This document shows, piece by piece, positions 57,801-64,000 of a stretch of DNA of 64,000 nt. The DNA is from Gavia stellata. Its lineage: Eukaryota; Chordata; Aves; Gaviiformes; Gaviidae. A model generated the notes under the pieces. It made no database searches and was not told the DNA's origin. It saw nothing but the letters and a program-made list of their open reading frames with translations. The position numbers and the translations under genes were made by a program. The stretch is from positions 4,787,001 to 4,851,000 of the forward strand of contig NC_082637.1 in NCBI RefSeq assembly GCF_030936135.1. The letters are read 5' to 3'. Every line of letters begins with the position of its first letter. Position 1 is the stretch's first letter.

Positions 57801-58767
57801 CCATATGTTTCCAAAAAAAGCACTCCTCTCCTACGTGCTATCTAAACCCCTCTCTCAAGAAACACAATCAGGACAAGGCCAGGCATCCATTTCCACCTCT
57901 GCTGAGTTACAGTAAATCTCTCTGCAGTCCTCTGCCCAGTCTGAATTTAGGCTGCTTTCCGTGATTGAATATGCTGCAGGTCAACAGCATCATTCCCTCA
58001 TAGATCTGGGAAGCCTACCTAGACCCAGAGGAGCAAGCTCTTCATGTGCTAAACCTGATGGGACAGGTATCGATACAATCTCTTACATGATTTTGAAACA
58101 GCAGCTACCAGTAGGTAGCTTGTGCACGCAGCCTGTTGCTCTCTCTGCCATGCAGAACATGTTCACTGCAACACCAAGGTGTTACCACCATGATTCTCCT
58201 ATGAGTGATGATAATAGGTGACCTTGGGACACATTAGATGAGCACGGTATGGATCCCCATGGGAAAGGTACACCTGCAGGTGCAACCTGTCCTGCAGGTT
58301 CCCTTCTAGTAGATGCATTTTAGGGGTACACAGATGAACTTGTGAAGAAAACCAAATGTTACCAGCATGTACCGCTGGGGTTTTGCAGAAGCCACTTTGC
58401 TGAAGTGAGGCTGCTGTAGTTTCTCAGCATCCTTCAGGAAGAGTAAGATCCCCTTACCTGGGATGGGGCATGAGCCGGCGGTGCTGTGCCTCGAGGAGCT
58501 GCTGCTGGAGGAGGTATTGCTGGTGAAGCGCCTGAGGTAGGAAGGAGGGTCCGGCCACGTCCTGGAAGGGCAGGGCTGGCACCGGTGCCAGGGGCTGGTG
58601 CAGGGGGCCGCTGTGCTGGTGCGCGGGGGCCATGTGGGGCGTCAGCCCCGGCTGGGGCTGCACCGTGTGAGGCAGGGTGAAGTCGGTGGAGAGCTGAGGC
58701 TGGGGACCCAGGTGGAAGTGCCGGCAGGAGGTAGCATGGGGATGCTGAGACCTTTGAAAAGGAGCAC
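48712..58767 (-). CDS. RNF165: RNF165 / ARK2C, RING-H2 E3 ubiquitin ligase (7 of its coding exons)
   Basis: The join, 5' to 3' on the - strand, is 58767-58458, 56370-56245, 53104-52975, 52002-51898, 51401-51306, 50107-50001 and 48829-48712. It totals 992 nt and gives 329 residues after an initial split glycine codon, then TGA. Junction phases all agree. Layout: a Pro/His/Gln-rich N-terminal region (1-145) with a glutamine-rich segment ([17 protein letters not shown]) at 81-97; a middle region with [11 protein letters not shown]; the Arkadia-family TIER segment ([13 protein letters not shown]) at 243-255; an acidic stretch; and a C3H2C3 RING at 277-317. The protein is nuclear and promotes BMP-Smad signalling by ubiquitinating negative regulators; the mouse gene is needed for motor axon extension. 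The first exon, coding about 20 residues in mammals, is not in the window and probably lies beyond a very large intron 1. Confidence 0.96.
48830..50000 (-). other. RNF165: RNF165 intron splitting the RING (1.2 kb)
   Basis: Donor gtatga and acceptor tctctgcag on the - strand. Nothing else recognised. Confidence 0.8.
50001..50107 (-). CDS. RNF165: RNF165 exon (acidic region and first half of RING)
   Basis: 107 nt, phase 0 in, phase 2 out. It encodes [20 protein letters not shown] and then [15 protein letters not shown]. The first two RING cysteines are Cys277 and Cys280 (C-x2-C). The acidic run [10 protein letters not shown] just before the RING is typical of Arkadia and its paralogues. Confidence 0.97.
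50108..51305 (-). other. RNF165: RNF165 intron (1.2 kb)
   Basis: Donor gtgagc, acceptor ccttgctgcag on the - strand. GC-richer than the LOXHD1 introns; no repeat recognised. Confidence 0.8.
51306..51401 (-). CDS. RNF165: RNF165 exon (TIER motif)
   Basis: 96 nt, phase 0 to phase 0, 32 codons: [18 protein letters not shown] then [14 protein letters not shown]. The TIER stretch and the following basic PHKYKK are the block shared with Arkadia (RNF111), where the adjacent NRG and TIER motifs are required for Smad-pathway function. The NRG position reads SRG here. Confidence 0.97.
51402..51897 (-). other. RNF165: RNF165 intron (0.5 kb)
   Basis: Donor gtacgt, acceptor tgcgctgcag on the - strand. 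No feature inside. Confidence 0.8.
51898..52002 (-). CDS. RNF165: RNF165 exon (middle region)
   Basis: 105 nt, phase 0 to phase 0, 35 codons: [19 protein letters not shown] then [16 protein letters not shown]. No named domain. Strongly conserved against mammalian RNF165 as I recall it, differing mainly at QLL versus HFL. Confidence 0.95.
52003..52974 (-). other. RNF165: RNF165 intron (1.0 kb)
   Basis: Donor gtaagt, acceptor acttctcacag on the - strand. No feature recognised. Confidence 0.8.
52975..53104 (-). CDS. RNF165: RNF165 exon (middle region, MHHFPR)
   Basis: 130 nt. The first G completes a split Trp codon, then 43 codons: [36 protein letters not shown] and STSSTQM. No named domain. 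Confidence 0.96.
53105..56244 (-). other. RNF165: RNF165 intron (3.1 kb)
   Basis: Donor gtaagt, acceptor gtgcccacag on the - strand. It holds a MIR-like relic at 54290-54440; nothing else recognised. Confidence 0.8.
54290..54440 (+). mobile_element. MIR-like ancient SINE relic
   Basis: Collinear with the amniote MIR core: tggcaatcaggaggctttgc, gtcactggcccgatgcatga, ccttgagcacttcctctctg, tgtctacaaaagagatgtga and agtgctttgagatcaagg. Same class as the relic at 26955. Confidence 0.6.
56245..56370 (-). CDS. RNF165: RNF165 exon (HRLHPSFDF region)
   Basis: 126 nt, phase 2 in, phase 2 out. It encodes [32 protein letters not shown] and PRYLAEGTD, with a Trp split at the donor. Relative to mammalian RNF165 as I remember it, there are four extra residues around MGPQ just before PRYLAEGTD. 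Splice sites are clean (acceptor ctccccgcag, donor gtaagt), so the extra residues are inside the exon. Confidence 0.94.
56371..58457 (-). other. RNF165: RNF165 intron (2.1 kb)
   Basis: Donor gtaagg, acceptor ctccccgcag on the - strand. No feature recognised. Confidence 0.8.
58458..58767 (-). CDS. RNF165: RNF165 exon (Pro/His/Gln-rich N-terminal region)
   Basis: 310 nt, entering in phase 1 (GT completes a glycine codon) and leaving in phase 2. It encodes [19 protein letters not shown], then a Pro-rich stretch including [37 protein letters not shown] and [18 protein letters not shown]. The exon is markedly GC- and CpG-rich compared with its surroundings. Its start is fixed by acceptor tctcttccag and by the conserved GAPFQRSQ. 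The initiator Met is in an upstream exon not in the window. Confidence 0.96.
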
Positions 58768-59094
58768 CTGGAAGAGAAGAGCACGGCTGTCATGGGGGCC
58801 AGCGGCGGCCGGGGCACCCCAGCTTGGTGGTTGCCCATCCAGGGCAAGAATTGGGCAAACAGCTGTGTCTCCTGTCTGCCAAAAGGGTTAAAAAAGAGAG
58901 AATAGGTCAGTTAACGTTGATTACATGGAAAAATGTTGATTTTGACTAATGGTTTTTCTCCTCCAAAAAAGACTGGAACCAAAACATGGGTTTGGGTTCA
59001 AAGTGACTTTTTGGCTCCAGATTGAAGTGTATACTGATGAAAACTGCTTCAGCTTGTTTTGGTTTGCCTGTCTTAAAGAGAAAAAAAACAAAGT

Positions 59095-59385
59095 TTTTAA
59101 CAGGCCCTGTAGCAACAGGACAAGGGGTAATGGTTTTAAACTAAAAGAGGGGAGATTCAGACTAGATAGAAGGAAGAAATATTTTACGACGAGGGTGGTG
59201 AGACACTGGCACAGGTTGCCCAGAGAGGTGGGAGATGCCCCATCCCTGGAAACCTTCCAGGTCAGGTTGGACGGGGCTCTGAGCAACCTGATCTGGTTGA
59301 AGATGTCCCTGTTCACTGCGGGGGGGCTGGACTAGATGGCCTTCAAAGGTCCCTTCCCACCCAAACCATTTCATGATTCTATGAA
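59095..59385 (+). mobile_element. CR1 LINE 3' fragment
   Basis: The + strand CR1 3' region contains gcaacaggacaaggggtaat, ctagatagaaggaagaaata, gagacactggcacaggttgc, atccctggaaaccttccagg and gaccttccaggtc-type blocks. It closes with ctggactagatggccttcaa and the terminal catgattctatg. It is antisense to RNF165 and inverted relative to the similar copies at 46661 and 62608. Confidence 0.94.
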
Positions 59386-60054
59386 AAAGCCTCAACATTT
59401 TAAGAAAGGAAAAAGAAGATATCTGTTTTCCAAAACATACTTTCATGCGTTATGAGCTCACAGAAGTTTTCAAAGCTTGCTGACTTCCCATGCAATTCAA
59501 GGTATTTCTTTGCCTGTCTAAAAATGTCTCATAGGCAAGGAAATAATCTCTGCTCTAAGAAACTGTCTCTTGCAGGACGTGAATGAGACACCTTCCACCT
59601 CTGAGAGCCAGGATTAAGACCGTGCATCTTTGCTGAGACTCTTCAATAGCCCGTGAGCTGCATGCAGGGAGAGAGCGGCTGCGGTAAACACAGCACGGAC
59701 TGCTATGAGATCAGCCATGAAACTGATGGGAATGAGTAAGAAATGAGGTGTGAAAGATATCCGTAGCGGAGGCTTTTTGCAAAACATCTGGCACTGGCTT
59801 GCACCTCCCTCAAGATCCTTGCTTGGATGGGTCCTTGGCCCAGTCCGACACGTTAATTCCTACATTCCCGGAGCATTTACAGGCAACATGGCAAAACTTT
59901 TGGTTCTTAAACTAAGGAGAGAGGCAGCTGAGAGGTGAAGGATGGGACTACAAGTGAGGCTATTAGAGATGCCTCTTTGCTGAGGATCAGCCCCAGGGTA
60001 GGACACCTACCCTTTTATGCAGTCTTTTGAACACCTCATCTTCCTAAAAACTCA

Positions 60055-60056
<2 letters not shown>

Positions 60057-60085
<29 letters not shown>
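60057..60085. repeat. poly(T) run of 29
   Basis: Twenty-nine uninterrupted T. No poly(A) signal is seen in the expected position on the - strand, so there is no support for a retrocopy. Confidence 0.9.
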
Positions 60086-60087
<2 letters not shown>

Positions 60088-60171
60088 CCAGGAACAACAG
60101 CACTAAGAGACACTGAGTGTCATCCCAAGGCAGAGGCCAGATGTGCCCATGATGCCTTCTTCACCCAGACC

Positions 60172-60218
60172 CCTTCTGCTGGCATCTCCCTTCTGCTGGC
60201 ATCTCCCTTCTGCTGGCA
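60172..60218. repeat. 17-bp minisatellite, 2.8 copies
   Basis: The unit ccttctgctggcatctc occurs at 60172-60188 and 60189-60205, with a 13-base partial third copy at 60206-60218. The copies are identical, so the array is young. Confidence 0.9.
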
Positions 60219-62607
60219 GGCAGGGTCAGTCCATCACAGCAGCTCAGGGAGCCCCAAGCTCTTTCTGTTCAGGTCTGTATGGAAATGGGAGATACACAAA
60301 GAAAGCCAGATGCCAGCAAGAGAAACAACAGAGAGGACCTAACAGAAACGAATGGTTTGCAAAACTGTGCATAAGTAATTACACACAGCATCTCTTAAAT
60401 ACAAACTAACCCTCCGTAGCGCTCCTCTGAGAGAGGCAGCGGGTAACAAATGCGTGTGCCACCAGCAGCAGAACTTCTTAAGGTGATAATTTCTCATATT
60501 GTCAGATAACGGCATGATTCGGCTACAATATTAATTATAACCAGAGGAGGAGGGATCAGCCCCACTGTTCTCCAACAATGGAGCCGCAAACACAGACCCA
60601 TGAGCCATCGGTGTACCCTGTCCCCTGGTACTGCAAGTTATATTTTCTGCCATCAGCTTGGCCCCAATTCGCCCTACTCCACTGACAGGTAAAGGCTGAG
60701 TAATGAAATGGGGTTCCTGTGCTGCCCTGGCCCATTGCTCAAGCTGAGCAACACCACAATCGCGGAGAGATGCCTCCTAACTGTTCTGTTTGCTGGGTAC
60801 TTGCAGAGCGACTCATGGTGAATTGCTCAACCTCTGATGGCCATGGGTCCTCCCAATGGAAAACAGCTACGGCAGGTCATGGGTGAGCCATTTTACACCT
60901 CCAGGTCTTCACGGCACCCGAAGACAAGGTGCTAGAGCAGGTTGAAGTGCTAATCCCTCTGCACACCCAAACACACCAGACTGTGCCACCAGGCAGCTGT
61001 TTAGCTGTATTTCAGACAAAACTGGCTGATATCTGGGCAGGAAGGCATGCAGGGCCCGTGCAAAGCCAACTTAACCTAAACTAAAAGCCTAACCTATTTT
61101 ATTTAGGTACTGAGAGTTGATTTGCCTTATTTTGGGGCACTAGTTAATTAAAACAAGCAATTTTTAGTATTTTTTCTGGTACCTACTGGTGCAACGATGA
61201 ATTTCCGTCCGTAGGAAAAATACTATCAAGATGTGACCGAGACCATATGATTAAATAAACCCCATCAATTTATCTTAACATAATTCACTATCTTGTGTTG
61301 TAATTCTTCGTTCCCTACAACTAATCCAATTGCTGATGAGGATTTTGACAGCAAAGCAAAGACTTTGGGGAATACTTCAGCAAATCTATGCTTATTAGCA
61401 GTCATCAAATCATATAGCTGGCATAACCAAACCAGCCTGCACAACAAAGAGCCAGTCCTTGCCAAGCATGTTACTGGTGGGCCTTAGAAAGCCTTGGCAA
61501 ACAAACAACAGTGCAAAATGGAACGTTTCATCTCTGAGTTACCTATTTTCAAGTTTACCCTCTTCTGTTCATCATATCTAGCCGCAAGGGGCCTTGGTGG
61601 AGACTGCTTTCCGAGCCCACATGTTGATCTCGCATAAACAAGGTAAATCCAGTGTCACCCTGCTGACACCAGCTAAGCAGCCTTACTCCAGGTAACTCAC
61701 CATGACCAGCACCAGAATCTGGCTCGCAGGTGCTCACCCCTATTCGACGCAATGGAGGATCTCATGTTAGCAGTGTCTATTAATGACTACTCGACTAGCA
61801 CATCTTCCTTCTCCTTCCCAAGCTGCAGTTTGGTCCTAGATCACATTTGCATTGGAACCTACAAGCATTGCCCGTAAAATGCTTTGAGAAAATTTGATTC
61901 ATGGATTTAATCAGCTTTTTGCCTGGACAGTAATGTCTGCCACAGCAGAGAGCAATCCATGACTAAAAGCCAGTCCAGATACTCTACTCTAGCTTTTGGT
62001 TTTACTCCCTAGAAAAAGAGCAGGGCTGACATTTTCATTAGCTAAGCTTTGAGGACATTTCCCCAGCAAGGACGATGAGGTTGGAAAGTGTGCCTATAAA
62101 GCTCCAGAGCTGCTAATTGCATCCTCCATAAGCCATGTTCCCCACAACCTGCCCCAGCGGTTGCTGTGAGAAGGCAATGTTGCTCTAGGATCTGTGAGGC
62201 AGAGACCTTCTCCCAGCTCAATGAGCTCAAGTTTTGGTTCTCATCCTACAGCAGGATTATCCATCTCCATTGGGATACTTTGATTTTGCAGGAAGCGGGG
62301 GGTCAGCCAGATCTTGGATGGTTTTTTATGGCCTATCCCAAAGGCACCTAACAGGTTCATCAGCTTCTGTGGCCTTTGCTGCAAACACTTATCTTCTCCA
62401 TCTGAAGAGGCAAAGGAAGCCCCGTGTCCTTGCTGCAGGAGCAATGCAGTCCTCACCAACTCTGAGCGGCTTTTGACCCGAGACCAACCTGGAAATGCAG
62501 CATGTGTCCCCATGTCCAACCTGCTCGTCAGGAGGAGAGGGTCCATCCTGCTGTGTGAAACTCATTGACGTGCTCCTCTTGGTGGTACGAGTAGCTCCAG
62601 CTGCTCA

Positions 62608-62732
62608 TGGAATCATAGAATGGTTTGGGTAGGAAGGGACCTTTAAAGGTCATCTAGTCTAACACCCCCGCAATGAGCAGGGACATCTTCAACCAGATCA
62701 GGCTGCTCAGAGTCCTGTCCAATCTGAGCCCC
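62608..62732 (-). mobile_element. CR1 LINE 3' fragment, short
   Basis: Begins tggaatcatagaatggtttg and contains taggaagggacctttaaagg, tcatctagtctaacaccc, gacatcttcaaccagatcag and a truncated gctgctcagagtcctgtcca. Same subfamily and orientation as the copy at 46661. Confidence 0.93.
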
Positions 62733-64000
62733 CATCATACCTGGAGCCGCGGAGGACTGATTTCTCTGGACTCACTGTCAGGCTGCCCACCAGCCATAAA
62801 TCCTTCTTTCCTTATCCTGTTGCTTCTTCCTTTCATTTAAACACTGTTGCTGTGGCAGATGATGACACATCAGAACAACATCAAATCAGCAGCTGCGAGA
62901 TGAGCAATGCGTCACATCTGTGTCAGCAAAGCAGACAACTTATTCCAGTTTTGTGCAGTCTCCCATAACTGGTTGAGGCCAGATGTCACTGAGATCAGAG
63001 ACCTCTGTCTCAATGCAAGCATCCAAACAGAGTTATTTCTGCGCAGAGCCGGGGGGGGGAGGTATTTTCCCCCTTCTTTGCCTTTCCTCTCCTCTCCATA
63101 TTAGTTCCTCAAGCTCTTCTGTTGACCATACGTGTTTGCAAGGTCTTCTGTCTTTCTCAGCCTGCCCACCCACCCAAGCTCCCAGCTTGGACAACCCTTG
63201 CTGTCTTATACCCTGCCCTGGCCTCAGCTAAGCCACAAAAGCAGCTAATGCCTGAGCCTGGCTAATCCAGCTCTAAAAATTGCCCTGCAAAAGTCTAAAG
63301 CCTAACACATGGATACAAAGATGGAATCCGGTGGAGATGTGAAACAGGTCTTGAGCAAGCTCCCTGCGGGGTGGGAAAGAGGAGATAAGTGGTCCTCTGA
63401 CATGCCCAGGGCCAAGCCTGGCCCAAAAGAGGCTACGGCATGGCACGATGGTGTAGGACCATGTGGTCATGGATGCCCCATCCTCCTTGTGCCTTTGGGT
63501 GAGCACCAGCAACACCTCCCTGCCTCGTGTGATGCTCTGATAGCCACTGCATCCACTCCCTCTCGGCTTCTTCCATCATGTCCCAAGGCCAAGGTCAGCA
63601 CTAGGGATCAAGGGGTGAGGGAATCGGCACTTCATTAATTCCTACTGCTGCCAGAACATGAGTGCAGATCAGTAGCTGCCCCAACCGGTCTGGCTCACCC
63701 CCGCTACTGCGACGGACGCTGCGGCTTCGCACCCTGATGCCGAGGACCCCCATGGAGCTGGGTCTGCTGCATTCCCCACAGCTACGCACCTCGGCGATGC
63801 CACGGCCCCATCTACCTACCTGCACCGTGAAGGTGATCTTCAACTAAAAAACCCACGGGGAAGATCGCTTGACAGCTATTTACAAAGCTCCCAAAACACT
63901 TAGCTGGAAGGCGGCGTTACAGGCTGCAGTCTCAAACCGAGGAGGTATAAACTCGTTTTTAGAAAGCCAACAGATGATGCAGGCGTGTGGATAGCTGAAC

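Larger units (their letters stand above)
58768..64000 (-). other. RNF165: RNF165 intron 1 (3' part, continues beyond window)
   Basis: I looked on the - strand for an exon encoding the short hydrophobic N-terminus known from mammals and did not find one, so this is the 3' end of a long first intron. It contains CR1 copies at 59095-59385 (+) and 62608-62732 (-), a 29-base T run (60057-60085) and a small minisatellite (60172-60218). Confidence 0.7.

Noticed and set aside
58921..59446. Open frames of about 130 codons on both strands near 59000-59400
   Set aside because: They lie in a CR1 3' fragment, a noncoding part of the element whose repeated sequence keeps similar frames open in several copies.
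63601..63843. GC-rich minus-strand frame starting MKITFTVQVGR considered as the RNF165 first exon
   Set aside because: It does not match the known hydrophobic N-terminus and has no donor in the phase needed to join the 58767 exon.
1..64000. CRISPR array, tRNA, rRNA or prokaryotic operon features
   Set aside because: No regularly spaced repeats, no tRNA-like box A/B pair in a foldable context, and all genes have eukaryotic splice structure.

Overview
This window is vertebrate nuclear DNA, almost certainly from a bird. It has two multi-exon genes with GT-AG introns, at least ten 3'-end CR1 LINE fragments of avian type, one solo ERVL-type LTR of an avian family, and a few ancient MIR/L3-like relics. 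No bacterial, phage or CRISPR-like content is present.

Left part (1-38878, + strand): the 3' portion of LOXHD1, the stereociliary PLAT-repeat protein. Nine exons form one continuous frame of 570 codons plus a stop, and every splice phase agrees. They encode the tail of one PLAT domain and four further complete PLAT domains. The upstream two thirds of the gene lie outside the window. Introns 5' to 3' carry CR1 copies in both orientations, a solo LTR with a perfect 5-bp target-site duplication, homopolymer runs, and an exact 68-bp duplication.

Middle (38879-44111): the 3' end of LOXHD1, in which an antisense CR1 begins about 65 bp after the stop and the first AATAAA lies beyond it, then roughly 4.6 kb of intergenic DNA with no gene I can support.

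Right part (about 44112-64000, - strand): RNF165 (ARK2C, Arkadia-like 2), a RING-H2 E3 ubiquitin ligase of BMP/Smad signalling. Seven coding exons, at 58767 down to 48712, give 329 codons plus a stop. The last two encode the C3H2C3 RING. Only the short N-terminal exon is missing; it should lie beyond 64000. A probable 3'UTR of about 4.6 kb extends to an AATAAA (- strand) at 44128-44133 and contains a CR1, an AU-rich element and a GGGGAT/ATCCCC hexamer array.

The two genes converge tail to tail, the order known for human 18q21.1. The avian counterpart of that region is on chromosome Z, so Z linkage is likely. The genes act in unrelated processes (hair-cell mechanotransduction; BMP signalling and motor axon growth). 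I found no convincing undescribed system. The more unusual items are the exact 68-bp duplication, the CR1-derived LOXHD1 3' end, inverted CR1 pairs flanking exons, and graded decay of the calcium motif across the PLAT repeats.
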